This document shows positions 36,368 to 48,126 of a DNA stretch of 60,004 bases, piece by piece. The DNA lies in assembly GCF_024159025.1 (NCBI RefSeq), contig NZ_JAMYXC010000024.1:1-60004 (forward strand). The letters are read 5' to 3'. The DNA comes from Limimaricola litoreus (GTDB lineage: Bacteria > Pseudomonadota > Alphaproteobacteria > Rhodobacterales > Rhodobacteraceae). Below the pieces are notes generated by a model. That model ran no database searches and was not told the DNA's origin. It was given only the letters and a program-made list of their open reading frames with translations. Position 1 is the first letter of the stretch, and each line of letters starts with the position of its first letter. The position numbers and the translations under genes are program-made.

Positions 36368-36952
36368 TCACGCGGGGCGGTCGCCGATCGCCTCGCGGAA
36401 ATGCCGCCGACAGAGCGAGACGTAGCGGTCGTTGCCGCCGATCTCGACCTGATCACCGCCCGTGGCGACGCGGCCCTCGGCATCCTTGCGCACCACCATC
36501 GTCGCCTTGCGCCCGCAATGGCAGATGGTGCGCACCTCGCGCATCTCGTCCGCCAGCGCCAGCAGCGTGGCCGAGCCGGGAAACAGCTCTCCGAGGAAAT
36601 CGACCCGCAGCCCGTAGCACATCACCGGCACGCGCAGGTCGTCGACCGCGCGGGCGAGCTGCCAGACCTGATCGGGCGAGAGGAATTGCGCCTCGTCGAT
36701 GAAGACGCAGGCGCAGGGGCTTTCCAGCCGCGCCCTGATCTTCTCGAACAGGTCGTCATCCGCGTCGAAGGTATCGGCCCGGCTGCCGATGCCGATCCGG
36801 CTCTTGATGAAGCCTTCGCCCGCGCGGTTGTCGAACTTGGCGGTGAGCAGGTAGGTCTGCATCCCGCGCTCGGCATAGTTGTGCGCGGCCTGCAAGAGCA
36901 CCGTCGACTTGCCGGCGTTCATGGTCGAGTAGTTGAAATAGAGCTTGGCCAT
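36368..36952 (-). CDS. tdk: Thymidine kinase
   Basis: Protein of 194 residues of the type II (TK1-like) fold. The P-loop is YFNYSTMNAGKST, the DEAQFLS motif (catalytic Glu and Asp) follows, then a lasso/zinc part CHCGRKA and CRRHF. It phosphorylates thymidine for salvage. It is convergent with the hydroxyacid dehydrogenase gene, with only 3 bases between stops, and downstream of the RaiA-type gene on the same strand. Confidence 0.96.
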   Translation of the reverse strand: MAKLYFNYSTMNAGKSTVLLQAAHNYAERGMQTYLLTAKFDNRAGEGFIKSRIGIGSRADTFDADDDLFEKIRARLESPCACVFIDEAQFLSPDQVWQLARAVDDLRVPVMCYGLRVDFLGELFPGSATLLALADEMREVRTICHCGRKATMVVRKDAEGRVATGGDQVEIGGNDRYVSLCRRHFREAIGDRPA

Positions 36953-37031
36953 GAGGCGGGGCATACAAAGGGCGGCGCGCCATGACAACGCGCCGCCCTC
37001 GTGCCGAAGCGTTTTTCGTGCGGCCTGCGGC

Positions 37032-37616
37032 TCAGGCCTGCGAGGGCACGTCGCCCTGAAGCTGCATCCTGCCGATCGGGCGCACGCTCGTGGCCTGCGG
37101 TCCCATGCCGTTGGGCCCGTCATCGACGATGGAGAGCTCGACCGGCGTGTCCTCCTCGAGCTTCTCGAAGCCGTCCCCGGCGACGCTGGCCTTGTGGAAC
37201 CAGATGTCGCGCCCGTCGAGCGTCTCGATGAAGCCGTATTCGGTGAAGAGCTGGCGCACCCGGCCCTGCGGCGGCCCCTCATGCGCCTTCACCTCGCCCT
37301 GCACCTTCTGGGCGGCGTGTTCGAGCTGGCGCTCCATCGCGTAGAAGGCATCGCGCACGGCGAGGTAGGGGTCATGCTTGTCGCCCTTGCCCGGGTCGTG
37401 GCTGACGACCAGCTCCTTGCCCGGCACGCGGCACTCCACCCGCACGTGGTAGCCCTTGGCGCCGGCCTGGCTGCGGTTCGGAACCTCGACCACCACGTGG
37501 CAGCTGGTGATGTGGTTGTGAAACCGCTCCAGCTTGGCGGCGCGTTCGCGGATCCGGGCTTCGAGCCCGTCGGAGCTGTCCATGTTGTGGAAGGCGATCT
37601 CGAGGGGGGTGTCCAT
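37032..37616 (-). CDS. Ribosome-associated HPF/RaiA-domain protein fused to a cold-shock domain
   Basis: Protein of 194 residues. Residues 1-105 resemble the HPF/RaiA beta-alpha fold (IAFHNMDSSDGLEARIRERAAKLERFHNHITSCHVVVEVP). Residues about 116-182 are a cold-shock-type OB-fold, GRVRQLFTEYGFIETLDGRDIWFHKASV, with aromatic RNA-contact motifs YGFI and DIWFHK. The combination suggests that ribosome-binding and RNA-binding parts act together, for example in stress or stationary phase (inference). Long HPF proteins normally carry a different C-terminal dimerisation domain. Confidence 0.88.
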   Translation of the reverse strand: MDTPLEIAFHNMDSSDGLEARIRERAAKLERFHNHITSCHVVVEVPNRSQAGAKGYHVRVECRVPGKELVVSHDPGKGDKHDPYLAVRDAFYAMERQLEHAAQKVQGEVKAHEGPPQGRVRQLFTEYGFIETLDGRDIWFHKASVAGDGFEKLEEDTPVELSIVDDGPNGMGPQATSVRPIGRMQLQGDVPSQA

Positions 37617-37694
37617 GCGTCTCTCCCTTCTGCTTGGTGCGGGAGAAACGCATGGATCAGGACGCCGTTCCTAAAGTGCTAGGATGACGTGACA

Positions 37695-37904
37695 CTAGCT
37701 TGTGTGACACTCGGATGAACAGATCGCACAGCCGTTTGCCTTTCGATAAGCACGTCGTTTTGCTTCATCAACTGCTTGGAAACAGAAGGTGAAGTCGCCA
37801 AGAAAGTTCTTCGAACTGGCCAATCCAAGCCAAAAGCAGTCCCACCGGTGCACCTCGTGATCACCATTGGCTTGCGCTGTATTGTTTACGTAATAGTGAG
37901 CCAT
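37695..37904 (-). CDS. Cys/His-rich small protein in a low-G+C islet
   Basis: Protein of 69 residues from ATG 37904, chosen because AAAGGAGG sits 5 bases upstream. The sequence begins MAHYYVNNTAQANGDHEVHR. Possible metal ligands are H16, H19, C23, C41, C59, C62, C66 and H67 (HxxHxxxC, and a C-terminal CxxCxxxCH followed by TS at the end). From memory, similar short proteins ending in CHTS with a DHEVH motif occur scattered in unrelated proteobacteria, without known function. Base composition here is about 49% G+C by my count over 37681-37980, against about 65% in the adjacent gene, which suggests horizontal origin. No mobility gene is next to it. Confidence 0.75.
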   Translation of the reverse strand: MAHYYVNNTAQANGDHEVHRWDCFWLGLASSKNFLGDFTFCFQAVDEAKRRAYRKANGCAICSSECHTS

Positions 37905-38181
37905 ACTGGCCTCCTTTGAAACGAAGGCCGCTTGACTAATCGAAGCGAAACATTTTGAATCCGCTCGTTCACCGATATTCCGCAACGGCCTTCTAGACGT
38001 GCGGAGCTAGAACGAAGCGTCGCTTGGGCCTGGCCGCCTTGGCGACGCGATTCGTTTTAGCTGTCGATGCAAAGATGTACGGAAGGGGAACGCGCGTCAA
38101 GCGTGGATGGCGCTGCATATAGCGTTATCCACAACATATCGCACGTTCTCCTTTCTATGGCAACACATTTCGTGTTTTCTT
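37905..38181. other. Low-G+C intergenic stretch upstream of the Cys/His gene
   Basis: There are 277 bases with no supported gene between the small Cys/His gene (start) and the end of carB. It contains an 8-base inverted pair GAAGGCCG (37923-37930)/CGGCCTTC (37986-37993) and a consensus DnaA box TTATCCACA at 38125-38133. The promoter of the Cys/His gene should be here. Its AT-rich part ends abruptly at the carB stop. Confidence 0.6.
38125..38133. promoter_or_regulatory. Single consensus DnaA box
   Basis: TTATCCACA at 38125-38133 matches the DnaA box consensus exactly. No second box or AT-rich unwinding element accompanies it, so it is not evidence for an origin. It may be chance or a titration site. 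Confidence 0.35.
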
Positions 38182-41511
<3,330 letters not shown>

Positions 41512-41691
41512 GGGACCCTCGTTTTTCTCGCGCGCCTCAAGGGGAGGGGGGCGCGCAAATCGTCGCGGTTATAGACATGGGCCGTCTCAGCGCAAGGCCC
41601 TCCGGTCCCGCTAGGGAAAGCAATCGCATCGCCCCCTGTCGCGGAGGCCGCGGTCGATGTATCGGGAAGGCGCAAAAGAGTGTGGGCGAAC

Positions 41692-42804
41692 ATGCGGATC
41701 GGCTTCGACAAGGGCCCCGGTGGCGGGGCGGTGCGGTTTTCGCGGCCCCGGCGGCTGATCGAGGCGTGGCGGCCCGCGGGCGTGCCGCTGGCGCTGGCGG
41801 CGCTCGACGCCGCGCGGACCGAGGGCGCCTGGGTCGCGGGCTATGCGAGCTACGAGCTGGGCTATGCGCTGGAACGGCGGCTCCTGCCGCTGATGCCCGA
41901 CACCCGCCGCCTGCCGCTCTTGCGCTTCGGCGTGTTCGAGGAGGGGCCCGAGGACTGGACGCCCGAGACCGGGCCGGCGCGCTTGGGCGATTTCGAACCG
42001 CGCTGGAGCGCCGCGGAGCACCGCGCGGCGCTGGACCGGGTGCGCGGCTATATCGGCGCGGGCGACATCTACCAGGCGAACCTGACCTTCCCGCTCGATG
42101 CGGAGTGCTCGGAGCACGCTGAGGCGCTGTTTTCGGCGCTGTCGCGCGGCCAGCCTGTCGCGCATGGCGCTCTGGTGGAGCAGGAGGGTCTGCCCGCGCT
42201 GATCTCGCGCTCGCCAGAGCTGTTCTTTGCCACCGACGGTGCGGGGGGCATCGAGACGCGCCCCATGAAGGGGACGCGGCCGCGCGGCGCCACCGAGGCC
42301 AAAGACGAGGCGCACCGCGCGTTCCTCGCCTCCGACGAGAAGAACCGCGCCGAGAACCTGATGATCGTGGACCTGCTGCGCAATGATCTGAGCCGCGTGG
42401 CGCGCCCCGGCTCCGTCGCGGTGCCGAAGCTCTTCGACGTCGAAACCTACGCCTCGGTGCACCAGATGGTGAGCCATGTCACAGCGCGGCTCGCTCCCGG
42501 CGCGGGGCTGGGCGCGATCATGACGGCGCTGTTTCCCTGCGGCTCGATCACCGGCGCGCCGAAGCTGCGCGCGATGGAGATCATCCGCGAACTGGAGCCA
42601 TGGCCGCGCGAGGCCTATTGCGGTGCGATCGGCTGGGCCGCCCCCGATGGCCGGTCCTCGTTCAACGTGGCGATCCGCACGCTCATGGTCGAGGCGGGGC
42701 ACGCGACGCTCAACGTCGGCGGCGGCATCGTGTGGGACAGCGAGGCCGGCTCGGAATGGGACGAGGCATTGTGGAAGACGCGCTTCGCCCGCATTCTGGG
42801 CTGA
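41692..42804 (+). CDS. pabB: Aminodeoxychorismate synthase component I
   Basis: Protein of 370 residues. Chorismate-binding core: GDIYQANLTFPL, the catalytic-lysine region KGTRPRGATEAKDEAHRAFLASDEKNRAENLMIVDLLRNDLSR, VHQMVSHVTARL, FPCGSITGAPKLRAMEII, and C-terminal LNVGGGIVWDSEAGSEWDE. It lacks the long N-terminal domain, as compact alphaproteobacterial PabB proteins do. Together with PabA and the neighbouring class IV enzyme it makes p-aminobenzoate for folate. ATG 41692 is preferred because family members begin like MRIGFDKGPGGGAV; GTG 41680 is possible. It is followed by pabC after 38 bases. Confidence 0.93.
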   Translation: MRIGFDKGPGGGAVRFSRPRRLIEAWRPAGVPLALAALDAARTEGAWVAGYASYELGYALERRLLPLMPDTRRLPLLRFGVFEEGPEDWTPETGPARLGDFEPRWSAAEHRAALDRVRGYIGAGDIYQANLTFPLDAECSEHAEALFSALSRGQPVAHGALVEQEGLPALISRSPELFFATDGAGGIETRPMKGTRPRGATEAKDEAHRAFLASDEKNRAENLMIVDLLRNDLSRVARPGSVAVPKLFDVETYASVHQMVSHVTARLAPGAGLGAIMTALFPCGSITGAPKLRAMEIIRELEPWPREAYCGAIGWAAPDGRSSFNVAIRTLMVEAGHATLNVGGGIVWDSEAGSEWDEALWKTRFARILG

Positions 42805-42811
42805 GCCCCCG

Positions 42812-42833
42812 TTCATCTTTCCCAAATACGCAA
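42812..42833 (+). repeat. Short 3-prime motif, copy B (after pabB)
   Basis: TTCATCTTTC, then CC, then AAATACGCAA, starting 7 bases after the pabB stop and ending 9 bases before the next ATG. It is one base shorter in the spacer than copy A. Confidence 0.7.
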
Positions 42834-42842
42834 AGATCGACC

Positions 42843-43448
42843 ATGCCGCCCGAGACCCCGCCGAAGATCATAGAGACGCTGGGGGCACATCCCGGCGAAG
42901 GGCCACACCGTCTGCGCGCACACCTCGACCGCATGGCCGGGACGGCGGCGGCGCTGGGCTATCCGTTCGACCGGGGCCAGGCCGAGACGCTTCTGGACCT
43001 CAGGCCCGCCGCGCCGCTGCGCTGCCGCCTGACGCTCGATACTACGGGCGCGTTCGATCTGACCACCGGGCCGCTTTCTGCGAACCCGCCGGAGTGGCGC
43101 GTGGCGATCCACCCCGTGCTGCTCGACGCTGATGATCCGTGGCTGAGATACAAGACGACGCGGCGCGCGCTTTACGACCAAGCCCGCGCCGCGTTGCCCG
43201 GGGGCGTGGACGAATGGCTCTTCCTCAACACGCGCGGCGAGCTCTGCGAGGGCACGATCACCAATCTCTTTACCGCAGAGCTGACGCCCGCGCTCTCTTG
43301 CGGACTGCTGCCCGGCGTGCTTCGGGCCGAGCTTCTGGGGCAGGGGATGCGCGAGGCGGTGCTGCGGCCCGGCGATCTGGAGAGGGCGCGCTTCTTCATG
43401 GGCAATTCGCTGCGCGGGCTCATCTCGGCGCGGCTCGTCGCCGCCTGA
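42843..43448 (+). CDS. Class IV aminotransferase-like protein, probable aminodeoxychorismate lyase
   Basis: Protein of 201 residues, shorter than the usual ~270. PLP-fold marks remain: RLRAHLDRMAGTAAALGYPF, the probable PLP lysine in WLRYKTTRRALYD, and EGTITNLFTAEL followed by CGLLPGVLRAELL. The short N-terminal half is a known trait of alphaproteobacterial PabC-like proteins. Its position after pabB suggests it releases pyruvate from aminodeoxychorismate to give p-aminobenzoate. A short D-amino-acid/branched-chain aminotransferase cannot be excluded. Confidence 0.78.
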   Translation: MPPETPPKIIETLGAHPGEGPHRLRAHLDRMAGTAAALGYPFDRGQAETLLDLRPAAPLRCRLTLDTTGAFDLTTGPLSANPPEWRVAIHPVLLDADDPWLRYKTTRRALYDQARAALPGGVDEWLFLNTRGELCEGTITNLFTAELTPALSCGLLPGVLRAELLGQGMREAVLRPGDLERARFFMGNSLRGLISARLVAA

Positions 43449-43522
43449 CCCCTCGGTTCGCTTGACATCAAGGCCCCAACCCGGTGTATCGGCGCGACAC
43501 CCGCCACAAGGGATATCCTTTC

Positions 43523-45298
43523 ATGCACGCCTACCGCACCCACACCTGCGCCGCCCTGACCTCTGACAATGTCGGCGATACCGTCCGGCTGTCGGGCTGG
43601 GTGCATCGGATCCGCGACCATGGCGGCATCCTGTTCATCGACCTGCGCGATCATTACGGCATGACGCAGGTGCTGTGCGATCCCGACAGCGCCGCCTTCG
43701 CCGATGTCGAGAAGCTGCGCTCGGAGTGGTGCATCCGCATCGATGGCGAGGTGAAGGCCCGCGCGCCCGAGCTTGTGAACCCCAAGCTCCCCACCGGCGA
43801 GATCGAGGTCTTCGTGCGCTCGGTCGAGGTGCTGGGCGCCTCCAAGGAGCTGCCGCTGCAGGTCTTCGGCGATCAGGAATATCCCGAGGAGACGCGGCTC
43901 AAGTATCGCTATCTCGACCTGCGCCGCGAGGCGATGCAGGCCAACATGACGCTGCGCTCGGACGTGGTGCGCTCGATCCGCCAGCGCATGTGGGACCAGA
44001 AGTTCCGCGAATACCAGACGCCGATCATCACCGCCTCTTCCCCGGAGGGCGCGCGCGACTTCCTCGTGCCCTCGCGCCTGCACCCGGGCAAGTTCTACGC
44101 GCTGCCGCAGGCGCCGCAGCAGTTCAAGCAGCTCCTGATGGTCTCGGGCTTCGACAAGTATTTCCAGATCGCGCCGTGTTTCCGCGACGAGGATCCGCGC
44201 GCCGACCGCTCGCCCACGGACTTCTATCAGCTCGACATGGAGATGAGCTTCGTCGAGCAGCAGGATGTCTTCGACACGATCCAGCCGGTGATGCAGGGCG
44301 TGTTCGAGGAGTTCGGCGGCGGCCGCAAGGTCGACAGCGAATGGCCGCTGATCTCCTACAAGGACGCAGCGCTGTGGTATGGCACCGACAAGCCCGACCT
44401 GCGCAACCCGATCAAGATGCAGGACGTCTCCGAGCATTTCAAAGGCTCGGGCTTCGCGATCTTTGCCAAGCTTCTGGAGCAGGAGGGCACCCAGATCCGC
44501 GCCATCCCCGCGCCGACGGGCGGCAGCCGCAAGTTCTGCGACCGGATGAACGCCTTCGCCCAGAAGGAAGGTCTTCCGGGCATGGGCTATATCTTCTGGC
44601 GCGATCAGGGCAACGGCATGGAGGCCGCGGGTCCGCTCGCCAAGAACATCGGGGCCGAGCGCACCGAAGCGATCCGCCAGCAGCTGGGCTTGGGCGTCGG
44701 TGACGCGGCATTCTTCCTCGGCGGCAAGCCCGAGGCCTTCGAGCGCGTCGCAGGCAAGGCTCGCGTGGTGATCGGCGAGGAGCTCGGCCTGACCGAGACC
44801 GACCGCTTCGCCTTTGCCTGGATCGTCGATTTCCCGATGTACGAAAAGGACGACGAGGGCCGGATCGACTTCTCCCACAACCCCTTCTCGATGCCGCAGG
44901 GCGGGATGGAGGCGCTCTCGGGCGATCCCTTGGAGGTGCTGGGCTACCAGTACGACCTCGCCTGCAACGGCTATGAGCTCATCTCGGGCGCGATCCGGAA
45001 CCACAAGCCGGAGATCATGTTCAAGGCCTTCGAGCTGGCCGGTTACGGCGAGGACGAAGTGCGCAAGCGCTTCGGCGGCATGGTCAATGCGTTCCAGTAC
45101 GGCGCCCCGCCGCATGGCGGCTGTGCCGCGGGCATTGACCGGGTGGTGATGCTGCTGGCGGACGAGGCCAATATCCGCGAGGTCATCCTCTTCCCGATGA
45201 ACCAGCGCGCCGAAGACCTGATGATGGACGCGCCGTCGGAGCCCTCGAACGAGCAGCTGCGCGAGCTGCGCCTGCGGGTGCTGCCGCCCGAAAGCTGA
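43523..45298 (+). CDS. aspS: Aspartate-tRNA ligase
   Basis: Protein of 591 residues, the bacterial type with an insertion domain. An OB-fold anticodon-binding N-terminus ([26 protein letters not shown]) is followed by class IIb motif 2 ([30 protein letters not shown]), the GAD insertion from about residue 290 to 420, and motif 3 ([19 protein letters not shown]). It charges tRNA-Asp. ATG 43523 has AAGGG ten to fourteen bases before it. It ends in a two-way terminator shared with dgkA. Confidence 0.97.
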   Translation: MHAYRTHTCAALTSDNVGDTVRLSGWVHRIRDHGGILFIDLRDHYGMTQVLCDPDSAAFADVEKLRSEWCIRIDGEVKARAPELVNPKLPTGEIEVFVRSVEVLGASKELPLQVFGDQEYPEETRLKYRYLDLRREAMQANMTLRSDVVRSIRQRMWDQKFREYQTPIITASSPEGARDFLVPSRLHPGKFYALPQAPQQFKQLLMVSGFDKYFQIAPCFRDEDPRADRSPTDFYQLDMEMSFVEQQDVFDTIQPVMQGVFEEFGGGRKVDSEWPLISYKDAALWYGTDKPDLRNPIKMQDVSEHFKGSGFAIFAKLLEQEGTQIRAIPAPTGGSRKFCDRMNAFAQKEGLPGMGYIFWRDQGNGMEAAGPLAKNIGAERTEAIRQQLGLGVGDAAFFLGGKPEAFERVAGKARVVIGEELGLTETDRFAFAWIVDFPMYEKDDEGRIDFSHNPFSMPQGGMEALSGDPLEVLGYQYDLACNGYELISGAIRNHKPEIMFKAFELAGYGEDEVRKRFGGMVNAFQYGAPPHGGCAAGIDRVVMLLADEANIREVILFPMNQRAEDLMMDAPSEPSNEQLRELRLRVLPPES

Positions 45299-45319
45299 TC
45301 GGCATCGCCCGGATCGAAG

Positions 45320-45352
45320 AAGGCCGCACCCCCCGAAGGGGCGCGGCCTTTC
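45320..45352. terminator. Bidirectional terminator between aspS and dgkA
   Basis: AAGGCCGC (45320-45327) pairs with GCGGCCTT (45343-45350), with an inner CCCC/GGGG stem and one internal mismatch, followed by TCTC on the plus strand. It lies 22 bases after the aspS stop and 27 bases from the dgkA stop. Confidence 0.85.
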
Positions 45353-45378
45353 TCATGCGGGGCGGTGTTTCATCCGCC

Positions 45379-45738
45379 TCACAGCACCAGCCCGCCCAGC
45401 ACGCAAAGCCAGGCCAGACCCACGGCGGCGCCCGCTACGGCCACGGCGGCGGAGCCGGAATCCTTGGCCTGCTTGGCCAGCGCGCGGCGCTCCTCGCTCA
45501 CGTCGTCGACGACGCGCTCGATCGCGGTGTTGAGACATTCGAAGGCCAGCACCATGACCCCGCCCATCAGAAGCATCCCCCGCTCGCCCGCCGAGATCGG
45601 CAGCGCGAAGGCCAGTACGGCGGAGACGATATTGGCCCACATCCACTGGTGCAGGCTGCCTTCGGTGCGCCAAATGTGCTTGAGCCCCTGCCAGGACCAC
45701 AGCGCGCGGATGCGCAGTCGTTCGTAGTGTTCGCGCAT
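45379..45738 (-). CDS. dgkA: Diacylglycerol kinase
   Basis: Protein of 119 residues with three membrane helices and the DgkA signature: RIRALWSWQGLKHIWRTE, then the catalytic stretch VMVLAFECLNTAIERVVDDVS and KQAKDSGSAAV near the end. It phosphorylates diacylglycerol for recycling of membrane lipids. CGGGAG precedes ATG 45738. It is divergent from the hemolysin III-type gene, with a 138-base spacer. Confidence 0.94.
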   Translation of the reverse strand: MREHYERLRIRALWSWQGLKHIWRTEGSLHQWMWANIVSAVLAFALPISAGERGMLLMGGVMVLAFECLNTAIERVVDDVSEERRALAKQAKDSGSAAVAVAGAAVGLAWLCVLGGLVL

Positions 45739-45876
45739 GTGCTCTCCCGGCGTATAGCTGCCGCAGGATGACCTCGGCGCATGGCAATGCCAAGGTCGCA
45801 ACTCTTTGCCGATCGAGAGCGTTCCTATGCCGATGCTTCCCTCCCGAGACCCGACCCGGACCGCTAGATTGGTTTC

Positions 45877-46533
45877 ATGACACCGCAACACGAAGATTAC
45901 CCCGCCTACGCCCGCTCCGAGCGCATCGCCGATGGCGTGATCCATGCCCTCGGCGTGATCTTCGCCCTGTCGGGGGCGGTGCTGCTCATCGTGTTCTCGG
46001 CGATGGCGGCGGAGGTGCGGGCCGAGCGCATCATTGCCGTCGCGATCTATGGCGGCGCGCTGATCGCGACCTTCTCGGCTTCGGCCTTCTACCATATGAC
46101 GCCCTGGACCGGGCTGCGCCCGGTGCTGCGCCGGATCGACCACGCCGCGATCTATCTCAAGATCGCGGGCACCTATACGCCGCTGGTGGTGCTGATCGGC
46201 TCGGCCTTCGCCTATGCGGTGCTGGCCGTCGTCTGGATCGTGGCGCTGGGCGGGGCGGTGGCCAAGCTGTTCTTCTGGAAAAGCCCCGGCAGGCTCGGCC
46301 CGACGCTCTACCTGCTGCTGGGCTGGCTCAGCGTGGCGCTGGTCTGGTCGCTGGCGCTGACCCTGCCCGTCGCCTCGACCGCGCTGGTGGTGATCGGCGG
46401 GCTGCTCTACTCGGCCGGAGTGATCTTCTTCATGTGGGAAAAGCTGCGCTTTTCCAACGCGATCTGGCATGGCTTCGTGCTGGCCGCCTCGGCCTGCTTC
46501 TTTGCCGCGATCGCGATGGGGGTGCTCGGCTGA
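45877..46533 (+). CDS. Hemolysin III/PAQR-family (TrhA) membrane protein
   Basis: Protein of 218 residues with seven hydrophobic segments. Family marks are RSERIADGVIHALGVIFALSG, SASAFYHMTPW (with the metal-site-like S-x-x-x-H), RIDHAAIYLKIAGTYTPL, and WHGFVLAASACFF near the end with the last conserved His. The PAQR family binds zinc with His residues; bacterial TrhA is linked to membrane lipid balance and haemolysis in overexpression. It is convergent with the M48 lipoprotein gene. Confidence 0.93.
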   Translation: MTPQHEDYPAYARSERIADGVIHALGVIFALSGAVLLIVFSAMAAEVRAERIIAVAIYGGALIATFSASAFYHMTPWTGLRPVLRRIDHAAIYLKIAGTYTPLVVLIGSAFAYAVLAVVWIVALGGAVAKLFFWKSPGRLGPTLYLLLGWLSVALVWSLALTLPVASTALVVIGGLLYSAGVIFFMWEKLRFSNAIWHGFVLAASACFFAAIAMGVLG

Positions 46534-46563
46534 GCCCCCCCGAAGCCTTCGTCAGGCCGCGCT

Positions 46564-47340
46564 CTACAGCCCCGCGACGGTCTGGCGCACGATCTCCATG
46601 CGCTGCGCGTTCGGCGGGTGAGTGCCGAGCAGCCGGTCGCCGGGATCGGGAATGCGCAGGAAGAACTGCGCGCCCTTGATGGCGTTATAGCCCGCACGAC
46701 TGGCGATGGTGGCACCCAGCGCATCCGCCTCCAGCTCGAAATCCTTGGAGTAGCTGCGCGCGCCAAAGCCCGCGCCGAGCTGCTGGGCGGTGCGCACCAC
46801 GCTCTCGTTGCCGCCGCCCAGCCCGCTGGCCAGCTGGCCGAAGACCGTGGCGCCGATCGCGGCGTTGCGGTTCTGGCGGTCGAGATGGCCCGCGATATGA
46901 TGCGCCGCCTCGTGGCTGAGCACGAAGGCCAGCTCGTCGGCGTTCTGCACCTCGCCCAGCAGCGCCACGGTAAAGGCCAGCAGCGGGCGGCCCTGCGCGT
47001 CGCGGGTCTGAAAGGCATTGGCGGGCTGGCCGGGGCGGTCGTCCACGACGATGCGGAAATCGCAATCGAGCTGCGGGGCGTTGACGCGGCAGACCCGCTC
47101 GGCCACCGGCTCCAGCCGCTCGACCACGGCGACGAAGTTGCGCGCCGCCGCGCGCGCGGCGGCGGGGTCGGCCACGGGGCCGGGGCCTTTTGATATCGTG
47201 ACGTTGGTCGGGGCGGGCGTGCCGGGGCGCGTCACGGTGGTGGTGCGCTGCGGCCCGGTGCTCGTCACCACGACGGGCGGCGCGCAGGCCGAAAGTCCGA
47301 GACCGGCGACAAGGGCAAGGCAGGAAAGGCGGGAAATCAT
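46564..47340 (-). CDS. M48-family zinc metalloprotease, lipoprotein
   Basis: Protein of 258 residues. The signal with lipobox LSAC (Cys19) makes it a predicted lipoprotein. The HEXXH motif is HEAAH (143-147, in LSHEAAHHIAGH) and the third zinc ligand is probably in FELEADALGATIASRAG. After the protease core comes THPPNAQRMEIVRQTVAG, a typical M48 end. Family members include periplasmic quality-control proteases of the BepA/LoiP type; this one lacks TPR repeats. A threonine/proline-rich stretch after the lipobox acts as a tether. Confidence 0.93.
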   Translation of the reverse strand: MISRLSCLALVAGLGLSACAPPVVVTSTGPQRTTTVTRPGTPAPTNVTISKGPGPVADPAAARAAARNFVAVVERLEPVAERVCRVNAPQLDCDFRIVVDDRPGQPANAFQTRDAQGRPLLAFTVALLGEVQNADELAFVLSHEAAHHIAGHLDRQNRNAAIGATVFGQLASGLGGGNESVVRTAQQLGAGFGARSYSKDFELEADALGATIASRAGYNAIKGAQFFLRIPDPGDRLLGTHPPNAQRMEIVRQTVAGL

Positions 47341-47493
47341 CGGCAAGGGGATCCGCTGCGTCGGTGTGGGTTGCCCCGATCCTAGACGCCGCTTTTGCGC
47401 GCGGCCAGCCCCGGCCCGGCGCCTGTCACGCGATCGGCATCGCCCTGCCGCCCATGGCTTGCGAAGCCGCGAGCGGCCCCCTAGGCTGAGACC

Positions 47494-47727
47494 ATGTTCA
47501 CCATCGAGCACGATTTCGACGCCACCGTGGTCACCCTCGTCGACGAGGGCGGGGCCAATTTGCAGGAGGACGTCACGGTCTGCGCCTTCGAGGATTGCGT
47601 GACGGTCGAGCAATACGATCCGCGCCGCGACGCTGTGGTGCGCATCACCCTGTCGCTGCATCAGGCGCGCGAGCTGGGCGCGGCGCTGCACCTGCCCGAG
47701 GGGATCTACCGCGCCAAGGACGGCTAG
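47494..47727 (+). CDS. Small hypothetical protein
   Basis: Protein of 77 residues starting MFTIEHDFDATVVTLVDEGG. Acidic, with a likely beta-rich first part (ATVVTLVDEG, DVTVCAFEDCVTVEQYD) and a C-terminal helix (LHQARELGAALHLPEG). No known family. It is convergent with fdsD. A partial copy of the TTTCATCTTT motif follows its stop at 47741-47750. Confidence 0.7.
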   Translation: MFTIEHDFDATVVTLVDEGGANLQEDVTVCAFEDCVTVEQYDPRRDAVVRITLSLHQARELGAALHLPEGIYRAKDG

Positions 47728-47740
47728 GCGGGCCTGCCTC

Positions 47741-47762
47741 TTTCATCTTTACGGCAAGACGC
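47741..47762 (+). repeat. Partial 3-prime motif, copy D (after the 77-aa gene)
   Basis: TTTCATCTTT followed by a diverged second half (ACGGCAAGACGC, where the others have AAAATACGC), 13 bases after the stop at 47727. With the copy at 47820-47842 on the other strand, it forms an inverted pair whose TTTCATCTTT/AAAGATGAAA ends can pair. Confidence 0.5.
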
Positions 47763-47819
47763 GTCTAAAGGGGGACGCCTAAAGCCGCGAGGTCGGGCGT
47801 GGGCCGCGGCGGCGCGTCA

Positions 47820-47842
47820 TGCGTATTTTAAGAAAGATGAAA
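47820..47842 (-). repeat. Short 3-prime motif, copy C (after fdsD)
   Basis: On the minus strand: TTTCATCTTTC, then TTA, then AAATACGCA, starting 23 bases after the fdsD stop and in the same orientation as fdsD. It agrees with copies A and B over the two conserved halves. Confidence 0.7.
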
Positions 47843-47865
47843 GGGGAGGGGCCTTGTTCGGCCCG

Positions 47866-48126
47866 TCACTCTTCCTCGGAATGCGCCGGGACGGCCTGGC
47901 CGCGCTTGCGCCAGATCTCGGCGCCCTTGCGCGCCAGCGGCTTGAGGTCGTCTGCCTCGCCCGTATCCATCATCGCGAAGAGACGGTCGCGCATGCGCGG
48001 CTCCCAAAAACTGCGCAGGTGCTCGGCCACGCGCTCGGCGCGGGTGCCCTCGGCCTGGCTTTCGAAAAACGTGGCGATCTGGTTGGCCATGTAGACGAGC
48101 TTTTCGTCGATGGTTCTAGAGGACAT
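47866..48126 (-). CDS. fdsD: Formate dehydrogenase delta subunit
   Basis: Protein of 86 residues, matching the delta-subunit family: DEKLVYMANQIATFFESQ, AEHLRSFWEPRMRDRLFAMMDTG and DDLKPLARKGAE. Delta is a small soluble component of NAD-dependent, tungsten/molybdenum FDH operons, thought to help assembly. Its start lies inside the end of fdhD (11-base overlap). Confidence 0.94.
   Translation of the reverse strand: MSSRTIDEKLVYMANQIATFFESQAEGTRAERVAEHLRSFWEPRMRDRLFAMMDTGEADDLKPLARKGAEIWRKRGQAVPAHSEEE

Noticed and set aside
37905-38181. Possible replication origin or integration site in the low-G+C stretch
   Set aside because: Only one DnaA box, no AT-rich unwinding element, no parA/repA gene, no tRNA or integrase and no convincing direct repeats at the ends.
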